The notes below the pieces were generated by a model, which worked only from the letters and a program-made list of their open reading frames with translations, was not told the DNA's origin and ran no database searches. DNA of 7,726 bases, from positions 5,519-13,244 of the forward strand of contig DFXX01000021.1 in assembly GCA_002381765.1 (NCBI GenBank), in the 5' to 3' direction. The stretch comes from Bacteriovoracaceae bacterium UBA4097. GTDB lineage: Bacteria; Bdellovibrionota; Bacteriovoracia; Bacteriovoracales; Bacteriovoracaceae. This document shows, piece by piece, positions 1 through 5,996 of the stretch. Both the position numbers and the translations under genes were made by a program. Position 1 is the first letter of the stretch. The number at the start of each line of letters is the position of its first letter.

Positions 1-80
1 AGGCCTATGTGGAGTACAAAGAGCAGTACTTAAAAATGGATGAAGAAAATGGTGGAAGTTCTGAAAAAGGCATCAAATAG
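1..80 (+). CDS. C-terminal tail of an unidentified upstream gene (partial)
   Basis: Frame 3 is open from the left edge to a TAG at 78-80 and encodes a hydrophilic, charged tail (begins AYVEYKEQYLKMDEEN, ends EKGIK). The composition is typical of a protein C-terminus, but only 25 residues are visible and I do not recognise the family. It overlaps the start of the YihY gene by about 30-40 bp in another frame. The lack of any intergenic gap suggests that the YihY gene is the downstream member of an operon. The frame could also be open by chance. Confidence 0.45.
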   Translation, partial: AYVEYKEQYLKMDEENGGSSEKGIK

Positions 81-894
81 AGTCATTGGTTTTTTTACCA
101 AGATCTCCAATGATAACTTACTTCTCCTATCCTCCTCGATTTCCTATTATTCCGCCCTGGCCCTCGCTCCTTTTATCCTTATCCTCCTTTGGGTGGCGTC
201 CCTGATCGGGCAAGATATCCAAAGCAAAATCATCAATCACGCCAGTCAAAATTTTTCTCCGCAAGTGGGAGAGATGCTGAAGCTCGTCTTTCAGAATATC
301 AATGAAGGTGTGGATATTGGCTCCCTCTCAGGAATCCTGGGTTTTATAGTGCTTCTCTTTACATGTTCTGTGGTCTTTATTCAGTTTCGTTATGCCTTTG
401 ATGTCATCTATGAGCATATCGATGCATCCGCCGATAAAACCATCTGGGAGACCATTAAAGAGCGCTTAGTGGCGATGGTAGTGGTTCTGGGAGGAGCGGC
501 CTTACTCATTACCTCATTTACTCTAGCAGCAATTGTGGAATATCTAGTGGCCTCAGAGATGGAGAATGCGCTTATCTTGAGAGGACTAGTTTTTGCCTTA
601 AACTTTTTGATCTATCTCGCGATCTTCTCTGGCATTCATTATTTTACTCCTAGTATCAGACCCAGAAAGAGAAATGTTTTAAAGATAGCAGCTTTGAGTT
701 CGATCTTTTTTGTCATTGGGAATCTCGTTTTAGCGAGTTACCTAAAAAGCATGACTACAAGTTCCATCTACGGAGCGGCAGGCACACTCCTGGTCTTTCT
801 GGTCTGGACCTATTATTCTTCCTTCACCATTTTTCTGAGTGTTGAGGTCTTTGAATTCTTCATAAAAAAAAGGGCCCCGAACGAGGCCCTTTGA
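40..894 (+). CDS. YihY/virulence factor BrkB family inner-membrane protein
   Basis: A 284-residue polytopic membrane protein of the YihY/BrkB family, once misnamed RNase BN. The family is widespread and its molecular function is unsettled; a transport or envelope role is usually proposed. Hydrophobic segments lie at about residues 28-57, 97-123, 141-172, 180-202, 213-235 and 242-275, giving the usual six-helix layout and family length. The signature near the start (SSSISYYSALALAPF, 31-45) and the C-terminal SIYGAAGTLLVFLVWTYYS (242-260) are characteristic. The start at 40 has only a weak ribosome site; the ATG at 49 is an alternative that removes three residues. Both lie inside the putative upstream reading frame, so translational coupling is likely. 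The last eight or nine codons also form a terminator stem, so the C-terminal residues KKRAPNEAL may be set by RNA structure. Family assignment is firm; function is unknown. Confidence 0.9.
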   Translation: MKKMVEVLKKASNRVIGFFTKISNDNLLLLSSSISYYSALALAPFILILLWVASLIGQDIQSKIINHASQNFSPQVGEMLKLVFQNINEGVDIGSLSGILGFIVLLFTCSVVFIQFRYAFDVIYEHIDASADKTIWETIKERLVAMVVVLGGAALLITSFTLAAIVEYLVASEMENALILRGLVFALNFLIYLAIFSGIHYFTPSIRPRKRNVLKIAALSSIFFVIGNLVLASYLKSMTTSSIYGAAGTLLVFLVWTYYSSFTIFLSVEVFEFFIKKRAPNEAL

Positions 895-907
895 TTTTTA
901 TTTTTTC
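863..907. terminator. Bidirectional intrinsic terminator shared by yihY-like gene and speA
   Basis: Perfect 8-bp stem AAAGGGCC (869-876) / GGCCCTTT (885-892) with an 8-nt loop. On the + strand it is followed by a T-rich run (from 890 to about 906). On the - strand it is followed by eight T residues (complement of the A-run 863-870). It lies exactly where the + strand YihY-family gene and the - strand speA converge. The left arm, loop and most of the right arm are coding sequence of the YihY-family gene, whose TGA stop overlaps the end of the right arm. Confidence 0.88.
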
Positions 908-2874
908 AGATAAGTATAACTCTTCAAGCAGCTTTCATAAAAGTCAGTTAGACCCACACCCTCGCGAGGACGGATTTTTCCGCGCTTCACTTGAGTATCG
1001 ATCAGGGACTTCACTGTTTGCGCCATAGTTTCTGGATTGTACTGAAGGGTAGAGAGAACCTGCCCCGCCTTATTACCAAAAATCACTTCTTCAATATAGA
1101 AGTCGGTTGGATCATCATCATCGCAGAAGATATGAATTTCATTTAAGCGGCCAAAGCAGTTATGGTTATCTCCCATAATATCCTGGTAGGCACCCGTCAT
1201 GAAAAGACCAATATAGTAATCATCTCCATTTAGCTTATGCAGAGGCACGGTATTGGTAGGTCCATCGGCCGAGAGGAAGGTATCAAGCTTTCCATCGGAG
1301 TCACAGGTAATATCCACTAGAGTACAAAGCTCAGTTGGCTTCTCATTTAACTTATGAATCGGAAGCACTGGAAGAATCTGTCCGATGGCCCAAGTATCAG
1401 GGGCCGACTGGAAGATAGAGAAGTTACACATATACTGATGGGCCATCTGATTTTTCAGAAGCATGATTTCATCAGGAGCATAATCATCCATAGAAGCATA
1501 CTTCACGATCTGCTTACAGATTCTCCAATAAAGAGTCTCGAGCTTTGCTCTCTCATCAAGACTTAAGATACCAAACTTGAAGGCCGAAACAGATTCTTCC
1601 TTAAGCTTAGTGGCATCGTTATAAACGTCCTGATAATTCTTCTCAGTAAGTTCCGTTGAAATATCCCGCATATTGGTTACGAGAATATTCTCATTCACCA
1701 CCTTATCGGTATTGTAGTTGCTGGACGCTCCGATCTCCAAAGCACCAAAGACATTGGTAATCACACATGAGTGATGGGCGGTAATAGCGCGTCCACTCTC
1801 AGAGACGATATTTGGATGTGGGACGTCTTCCAAGTCACAAATCTGCTTTAAGATATAAACCACATCGGCCACGTAATCACGAGTGGTGTAGTTGATAGAT
1901 GAAGGTGAGTTGGATCTAGTTCCATCATAGTTCACACCAACGCCACCGCCCACATCAAAGAACTCGAGCTTTGCTCCCTCTTTATAGAGCTTGGCATAGA
2001 TGCGTGCTCCTTCAGAGATGGAGTCCTTGATGGTCTTAATATCAGGAATCTGAGAGCCGATATGAAAGTGAAAGAGCTTTAAACAATGAGTTTTATCAAT
2101 GGACTTAAGATACTTAACGGCCTGAAGAATCTCAGTGATGGTGAGACCAAACTTAGCGTAGTCTCCACCGGAGCTCGCCCACTTACCACTGGACTTGGTC
2201 GCGATCTTTGCTCTCAAACCAATCATCGGTTCCACACCGATCTCTTCAGAGAGCTTCATAAGATCCAAAAGTTCGGAGTACTTCTCGATAACCACGATCA
2301 CCTTACGGTTAAGTTGGTTACCCAAGAGGGCGAGTCTTAAAAGATCCTTATCTTTATAGCCGTTTACGACAGTAAGAGAGTTTTGGTTTACATTCATGGC
2401 CAGGGCGGCAATGAGCTCGGGCTTGGAACCCGCCTCCAGACCATAGTTAAAGGGAGCACCGGCATCCACGATTTCTTCCACCACTTCTCTCATCTGGTTT
2501 ACCTTGATGGGATAAACCCCATAGTAAGAACCAGTGAACTTAGCTTCTTCGATGAGTGAGCGGAATGTTTTGTTAAGATTGGCCACCTGGGATCTCAAGA
2601 TATCATGGAAGCGAATAACCGCCGGGAAAGCGATATCCTTATTCTTCATCTCTTCGATGATTTCCATCATATTGATAACGGGGCCACCCTTAGTGCGAGT
2701 CGGGTTCACACACAGATCACCCTTATCGTTTACTGAAAAGTAGTCTTCACCCCAACGACTAATCTGATAGATCTCGTCAGCATGTTGCGGAGTCCATTCT
2801 TCGATAGCATCAAGATTATGGAAACGCGTGAATTGTGGCTGTGTATGTTTCAATTCCAAATCCCCCAAATACAA
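898..2874 (-). CDS. speA: Biosynthetic arginine decarboxylase (EC 4.1.1.19)
   Basis: Decarboxylates L-arginine to agmatine, the first step of the agmatine route to putrescine and spermidine; PLP-dependent, fold-type III (alanine-racemase-like). The 658 residues match the length of E. coli SpeA and motifs align along the whole protein. These are the PLP-binding lysine in GVYPIKVNQ (K124), LEAGSKPEL (146-154), HFHIGSQ (269-275), the glycine-rich phosphate-binding DVGGGVGVNYDGT (307-319), SESGRAITAHH (358-368), the active-site cysteine in DITCDSDGK (C524) and GAYQDIMGDNHN (561-572). The open frame begins at a TTG just after an in-frame TAA (2878-2880), and no ATG occurs before codon 69, so a non-ATG start is required. 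The TTG codons at 2874, 2868, 2859 and 2853 all qualify; the one at 2853 has GGGGGA seven bases upstream. No agmatinase or agmatine deiminase gene is adjacent. Confidence 0.95.
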   Translation of the reverse strand: MYLGDLELKHTQPQFTRFHNLDAIEEWTPQHADEIYQISRWGEDYFSVNDKGDLCVNPTRTKGGPVINMMEIIEEMKNKDIAFPAVIRFHDILRSQVANLNKTFRSLIEEAKFTGSYYGVYPIKVNQMREVVEEIVDAGAPFNYGLEAGSKPELIAALAMNVNQNSLTVVNGYKDKDLLRLALLGNQLNRKVIVVIEKYSELLDLMKLSEEIGVEPMIGLRAKIATKSSGKWASSGGDYAKFGLTITEILQAVKYLKSIDKTHCLKLFHFHIGSQIPDIKTIKDSISEGARIYAKLYKEGAKLEFFDVGGGVGVNYDGTRSNSPSSINYTTRDYVADVVYILKQICDLEDVPHPNIVSESGRAITAHHSCVITNVFGALEIGASSNYNTDKVVNENILVTNMRDISTELTEKNYQDVYNDATKLKEESVSAFKFGILSLDERAKLETLYWRICKQIVKYASMDDYAPDEIMLLKNQMAHQYMCNFSIFQSAPDTWAIGQILPVLPIHKLNEKPTELCTLVDITCDSDGKLDTFLSADGPTNTVPLHKLNGDDYYIGLFMTGAYQDIMGDNHNCFGRLNEIHIFCDDDDPTDFYIEEVIFGNKAGQVLSTLQYNPETMAQTVKSLIDTQVKRGKIRPREGVGLTDFYESCLKSYTYLKK

Positions 2875-2886
2875 GTTTTAGCTCGC

Positions 2887-2915
2887 ACTATAAAGGAAAA
2901 GTCACAAGTTAAAAA
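2887..2915 (-). promoter_or_regulatory. Weak candidate promoter for speA
   Basis: On the - strand a TATAGT (2892-2887) matches the -10 consensus well, with a poor -35 (TTTTTA, 2915-2910) at 17 bp. Transcription would begin near 2880, only a few bases before the first possible TTG start. The message would then be almost leaderless, or translated from the TTG at 2853 using the GGGGGA inside the nominal coding region. Low confidence; speA may instead be read through from the lipoprotein gene, since no terminator is visible between them. Confidence 0.3.
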
Positions 2916-2940
2916 CCTGTTTTAGGGGAGAGGGAAATAA

Positions 2941-3090
2941 TTAACGTATTCTGGACGCGTGGCCTTCCAGGAATCCGTACTGCTCAGCTTGGCGGCGCTG
3001 CTGATCAAGGCTAGAGACGTCTTCTTTAGGAGAGCTGGCACAGGCCGAAACCACCAGGGCAATAAGTAAGATGAGTGCATGATTTTTCAT
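2941..3090 (-). CDS. Small (49-aa) lipoprotein, function unknown
   Basis: ATG at 3090 opens a 49-codon frame ending in TAA at 2941. The product starts MKNHALILLIALVVSACASS, a short charged start, a hydrophobic stretch and a lipobox VSAC with the lipidated cysteine at residue 17. The mature part is about 33 residues, polar and rich in Gln, Arg and Glu, ending GHASRIR. A perfect AGGAGG (3102-3097) lies six bases before the ATG and a good promoter lies just upstream, so the gene is almost certainly expressed despite its size. Serine and not aspartate follows the cysteine-alanine pair, which by the E. coli Lol rule would favour outer-membrane sorting; that rule may not hold in this organism. No recognised family. 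It sits between the cyclic-nucleotide-binding gene (57 bp away) and speA (66 bp away). Confidence 0.8.
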   Translation of the reverse strand: MKNHALILLIALVVSACASSPKEDVSSLDQQRRQAEQYGFLEGHASRIR

Positions 3091-3108
3091 AAACTTCCTC
3101 CTGCTTAT

Positions 3109-3137
3109 ATTATCCAATATTTCGAGCAGCGTGCCAA
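3109..3137 (-). promoter_or_regulatory. Sigma70-type promoter of the small lipoprotein gene
   Basis: On the - strand TTGGCA (3137-3132) is separated by exactly 17 bp from GATAAT (3114-3109). Both are close to the -35/-10 consensus. The predicted start near 3102 gives a very short leader that begins at the AGGAGG ribosome site. It lies in the gap after the stop of the cyclic-nucleotide-binding gene, so the lipoprotein, and perhaps speA, can be transcribed separately from the upstream pair. Confidence 0.6.
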
Positions 3138-3147
3138 ATGCCCATTT

Positions 3148-3573
3148 TTACTTAGTTAAAAGGGTATAAAGTTGCCGCTGCTCCTGGATTGACAGAGGTT
3201 TTTGGTCTTCCGAACCAAAGCGCCGGAGGTTGGAGGCCTGGATGATATGATCCAAGAGACGGATCTTCTTAGTGAGGTTTTTATTTATTTCCATATACCA
3301 ACGTGGAAGACTCTGTTCCAGATCCTTTTTAGGAATCTGAATAAGTTCACTATCTTCCAGGGCCACGATGTAGCTTGCCCGAGGTTTTCCATCAAAAAAA
3401 GACAGCTCCCCCAGATATTCTCCCGCACCAATGCGGGCAATGGCCTTGACCTGGGTCCCATTGATGGTACAGATGAGGAGGCGGCCCGAATTTAAATAGA
3501 AGAGATCCGTCGAGGGGTCGCCCTCCCTACAGACAATTTCATGGGCCTTATATTTTACACTCAATCCCTTCAT
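3148..3573 (-). CDS. Stand-alone cyclic-nucleotide-binding domain protein
   Basis: A 141-residue protein that is essentially one cNMP-binding beta-roll (CRP/PKA-regulatory-subunit type) with a short helical tail. Visible landmarks are EIVCREGDPSTDLFYLNSGR (12-31), the first strands, and the phosphate-binding cassette GELSFFDGKPRAS (55-67). In that cassette G55-E56 and R65 occupy the positions that hold the ribose and phosphate of cAMP or cGMP. After the barrel (to about residue 85) come helices but no helix-turn-helix, so it is not a CRP-type DNA-binding regulator; it more likely senses a nucleotide and acts through a partner. The ATG has a TAGGAG five bases upstream that overlaps the stop of the preceding SGNH-like gene, indicating coupled translation. 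Binding residues look intact, but ligand identity (cAMP, cGMP or other) cannot be read from sequence. Confidence 0.85.
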   Translation of the reverse strand: MKGLSVKYKAHEIVCREGDPSTDLFYLNSGRLLICTINGTQVKAIARIGAGEYLGELSFFDGKPRASYIVALEDSELIQIPKKDLEQSLPRWYMEINKNLTKKIRLLDHIIQASNLRRFGSEDQKPLSIQEQRQLYTLLTK

Positions 3574-3578
3574 TCTTT

Positions 3579-3584
3579 CTCCTA
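3579..3584 (-). promoter_or_regulatory. Ribosome-binding site overlapping the upstream stop codon
   Basis: TAGGAG (3584-3579, - strand) begins with the TAG stop of the SGNH-like gene and sits five bases before the ATG of the cyclic-nucleotide-binding gene. Terminating ribosomes would be placed directly on the next initiation site, so the two proteins are probably made together. Confidence 0.7.
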
Positions 3585-4703
3585 TAATTTCAAAATGGCC
3601 TTGATGACTAAACCCAACTGCTGCATACCCCGCTCATAAAAGAGGTTCTGGGCATAGATCTCATCAAAGAAGGTGGGACCCTTACCAAATTCCCGCTCCA
3701 CAAGCTTTGCAAAATCAAAGAGAATCACCTGCTGATCTCGGGCAACCTTTCTGATAATAGAATTATAAACTTCTGTCGTCCTCCAAGGATTGCAATCATA
3801 GGCACTGGCCTCCCGAAGACTGATGCGGGCCTCATCGATCAGACCCAGGCGCTGAGAGATTTGCCCATGGATAAATAAGAGGCCCGCGTTTCCGGTGAAT
3901 CTTTTTATAAGCTTAGAGGATCTGGCGTAAGCAGTTTTTGGGTTCTTTGCTTTAAGCAGTGCTCTCAAATCCAGGATTTCTTTTTCTATCTCGAGATTAC
4001 TGGTGAAGTCGCAGACTTCCCGGGGAAGAATATCCAGATTAATAGGAGTGGTGGTCAATATTAATAAACTTCCCCGGGCCTTACTGGTATTGGCAAGCTG
4101 AATAAGTAGCTGCTCGTACAGCAGAAGCTCGGTCTCCAGGCGTTTTAGGTATTCTTTCTGGGTAACATCTTCCAAAAGCTTGGGACTATCCGGCAATTGA
4201 GTTCGGTTCATGGGTTCATAGACCAGTCGGGAGAGCCAGGGATAGAGAATGAGAAAGGTCTCGATCTTATCATCCTGATAGCGCTTAAAGTTTGTGGAGA
4301 TCTTGGGAATGGAAGAGAGCTCAAACTTTCTTTCCCTAAACTCCTCACTTCCTCCTTGATAGATCAGGATCTGAGGCCACTGACTTAGGGAGCGAAGTTC
4401 ATGGAGGGTGCGGTGAAGGCCATGGCCGGGTTTTGCCATAGACTGGATTTTAATATTATTTGAGAGATTAACGGAAATAGTGTTCGCAAGCTCTTCTTTA
4501 AATTTTGCAAAATGGGCCCCCATGCGGTCCCCAGCAATCAGAATGGGTGCCTCGAGTTTTATCGCCGGAGCTTCCGTGGCAAACTCATAGGGGTAGGGCA
4601 CGATCTGTTCGGGATTGCGGCGGTAGCGATCAAGTACCAAAAAACCGCCAGTTATCACTCCAATAACGATACTAATCAGGATAAATGAGAGAACTTTTTT
4701 CAA
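3582..4703 (-). CDS. Membrane-anchored SGNH/GDSL-like protein with helical repeat, probably degenerate
   Basis: A 373-residue protein with an N-terminal signal anchor (about residues 4-24, followed by DRYRR), so most of it lies outside the cytoplasm. PILIAGDRMG (53-62) resembles SGNH block I but has Arg60 where the nucleophilic serine is expected. IYQGGSEEF (114-122) fits the strand carrying the oxyanion block. Residues about 240-300 look TPR-like (LRALLKAKNPKTAYARSSKL; GLIDEARISLREAS). DCNPWRTT (303-310) and the following NSIIRKVA resemble TPR-containing SGNH hydrolases. The usual catalytic DxxH near the C-terminus reads DEIY (347-350): Asp is kept and His replaced. Catalysis is therefore doubtful; a binding or scaffold role is inferred. 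The start is TTG at 4703: an in-frame TGA at 4721-4719 blocks upstream extension, the anchor must be included, and AAAGG lies nine bases upstream. It probably forms an operon with the cyclic-nucleotide-binding gene. Confidence 0.65.
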   Translation of the reverse strand: MKKVLSFILISIVIGVITGGFLVLDRYRRNPEQIVPYPYEFATEAPAIKLEAPILIAGDRMGAHFAKFKEELANTISVNLSNNIKIQSMAKPGHGLHRTLHELRSLSQWPQILIYQGGSEEFRERKFELSSIPKISTNFKRYQDDKIETFLILYPWLSRLVYEPMNRTQLPDSPKLLEDVTQKEYLKRLETELLLYEQLLIQLANTSKARGSLLILTTTPINLDILPREVCDFTSNLEIEKEILDLRALLKAKNPKTAYARSSKLIKRFTGNAGLLFIHGQISQRLGLIDEARISLREASAYDCNPWRTTEVYNSIIRKVARDQQVILFDFAKLVEREFGKGPTFFDEIYAQNLFYERGMQQLGLVIKAILKL

Positions 4704-4729
4704 AGTCAGGGACCTTTTTCAGACTATTT

Positions 4730-4758
4730 ATTGTCTATTAGTTTAACTTACGTCCCAA
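4730..4758 (-). promoter_or_regulatory. Candidate promoter for the SGNH-like / cNMP-binding pair
   Basis: On the - strand TTGGGA (4758-4753) and GACAAT (4735-4730) are 17 bp apart, each matching four of six consensus bases. A start near 4723 would give a leader of about 20 nt carrying AAAGG before the TTG codon at 4703. It lies in the divergent gap shared with the U32 genes; I could not pick a convincing + strand promoter in the same gap. Confidence 0.35.
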
Positions 4759-4776
4759 TTTTGGTAAACACTGGCC

Positions 4777-4782
4777 TAGGAG
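4777..4782 (+). promoter_or_regulatory. Ribosome-binding site fixing the first U32 gene start at 4791
   Basis: TAGGAG lies eight bases before the ATG at 4791. The open frame continues upstream to a TTG at 4731, but those 20 extra residues have no ribosome site and are not part of the U32 family, whose members start just before the ILAPAG strand. The ATG at 4791 is therefore preferred. Confidence 0.75.
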
Positions 4783-4790
4783 TTCCCTTC

Positions 4791-5996
4791 ATGACCACTG
4801 CTATTCCCGAAATTCTGGCCCCGGCCGGAAGTTTAGATAAATTAAAAGTCGCCATCCTGTATGGTGCCCATGCCGTCTATGTAGGGGGCCAGAAGTTTGG
4901 TCTCAGAACTGCGGCCGAGAATTTTACTCTGGATGAGCTCCGAGAAGGTGTGGCCTTTGCCCATGAGAGAAATGCCAAGGTCTATGTGGTGCTCAATTCC
5001 TTCCTTCACGATAAGGATCTGGAGGAGCTTCCGGACTTTGTGTCTTTCCTGGATGAAATCAAGGTGGATGCCGTGATCGTCTCGGATTTGGGAGTGGTTA
5101 AGACCGTCAGACAACTATCCAATATTCATATTCATATCTCTACCCAGGCATCCACCCTAAATGTAGAGGCCGCAAAACTGTGGAAGAAGATGGGGGCCAC
5201 CCGCATTGTCCTGGGCCGGGAAGTTTCGGTCAAGGAAGCGGGAAAGATTAAGCGCGAAGCCGATGTAGAAATCGAGATGTTTATCCACGGCTCCATGTGC
5301 ATGGCCTACTCCGGTCATTGCGTGATCTCTAACTTCACTCAGGGCCGCGACTCCAATCGCGGAGGGTGTGCTCACTCCTGCCGCTTTGAATACTCCCTTG
5401 ATATGGGTCTAGATACCGAAGAAAAGAAGAAAGCCTTTTTCATGAGCTCCAAGGATCTTGAAGGGCTCCGAGTTCTTCCGGAATTTATCAATGAGGGCAT
5501 CGATTCATTAAAGATCGAAGGCCGTATGAAGAGCCATCTTTATGCCGGTACTATGTCCAAGATTTATTCCGAAGCCCTGGAGTACTATAGTCAGCATGGA
5601 AACTTCCTCTCAGAGAATCTTCTGGAGTGGGAAGCCGAACTTAAAAAGGTCTCTCACCGCGCCTATACCGAAGCCTCATTAGTAGATAAGGCCGGGGCCG
5701 ATTCTATTTTCAATGAAAGAGAAGTGAGTAATGATTCTGAATGGCAGATGGTGGGAGCGGTAGTGGAAGCAAGTCCCAAGACCGGCATTATCTTAGAAGT
5801 TAGAAACGCTTTCAATCAAGGGGATGAACTAGAGTTTATTCCTTTTAGAGGAAAGGCAATCAAAGTTCAGGCCAATGAGATCATGGATATCGCCATGAGA
5901 AGTGTACAAAGAACGAGACCAAGTACCCTTGCTCGTCTGCCATATGTGGAAGGTATCGGGCCCTATCACCTTATCCGTCAGAAGGGCCGCAAATGA
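4791..5996 (+). CDS. trhP: U32-family protein, TrhP/YegQ-like tRNA U34 5-hydroxylation protein
   Basis: A 401-residue TIM-barrel U32 protein. The family was annotated as peptidase or collagenase, but E. coli TrhP (YegQ) and its B. subtilis homologues act in prephenate-dependent formation of 5-hydroxyuridine at tRNA position 34. The N-terminus EILAPAGSLDKLKVAILYGA (7-26) and AVYVGGQKFGLR (28-39) is typical. The family signature EMFIHGSMCMAYSGHC (162-177) is complete. With GGCAHSCRFEY (191-201) it supplies C170, C177, C193 and C197, the only cysteines in the protein and the expected Fe-S ligands. MSSKDLEGL (218-226) and SLKIEGRMKS (239-248) follow, then a C-terminal U32 beta domain (about 319-366). 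The alignment with TrhP is better than with RlhA, UbiU or UbiV, but substrate is inferred from family. Its stop overlaps the next gene in ATGA, so the two are co-translated. U32 membership is certain; the symbol is probable. Confidence 0.85.
   Translation: MTTAIPEILAPAGSLDKLKVAILYGAHAVYVGGQKFGLRTAAENFTLDELREGVAFAHERNAKVYVVLNSFLHDKDLEELPDFVSFLDEIKVDAVIVSDLGVVKTVRQLSNIHIHISTQASTLNVEAAKLWKKMGATRIVLGREVSVKEAGKIKREADVEIEMFIHGSMCMAYSGHCVISNFTQGRDSNRGGCAHSCRFEYSLDMGLDTEEKKKAFFMSSKDLEGLRVLPEFINEGIDSLKIEGRMKSHLYAGTMSKIYSEALEYYSQHGNFLSENLLEWEAELKKVSHRAYTEASLVDKAGADSIFNEREVSNDSEWQMVGAVVEASPKTGIILEVRNAFNQGDELEFIPFRGKAIKVQANEIMDIAMRSVQRTRPSTLARLPYVEGIGPYHLIRQKGRK

Noticed and set aside
1354..2743. Three + strand open frames (1354-1566, 2086-2340, 2534-2743) opposite speA
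   Set aside because: Antisense shadows of a strongly conserved gene; compositions do not resemble real proteins and no ribosome site or promoter context supports them.
2875..2940. Terminator or riboswitch between the lipoprotein gene and speA
   Set aside because: Only tiny 3-4 bp palindromes are present in 66 bp; no stem with a T-run and no known polyamine-sensing motif is recognisable.
3202..4388. + strand open frames at 3202-3495 and 4197-4388
   Set aside because: Antisense to the cNMP-binding and SGNH-like genes, with no independent coding evidence.
4731..4790. Upstream 20-codon extension of the first U32 gene from a TTG at 4731
   Set aside because: No ribosome site precedes it, the residues do not belong to the U32 fold, and the ATG at 4791 has TAGGAG at eight bases. 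The stretch also overlaps the candidate - strand promoter.
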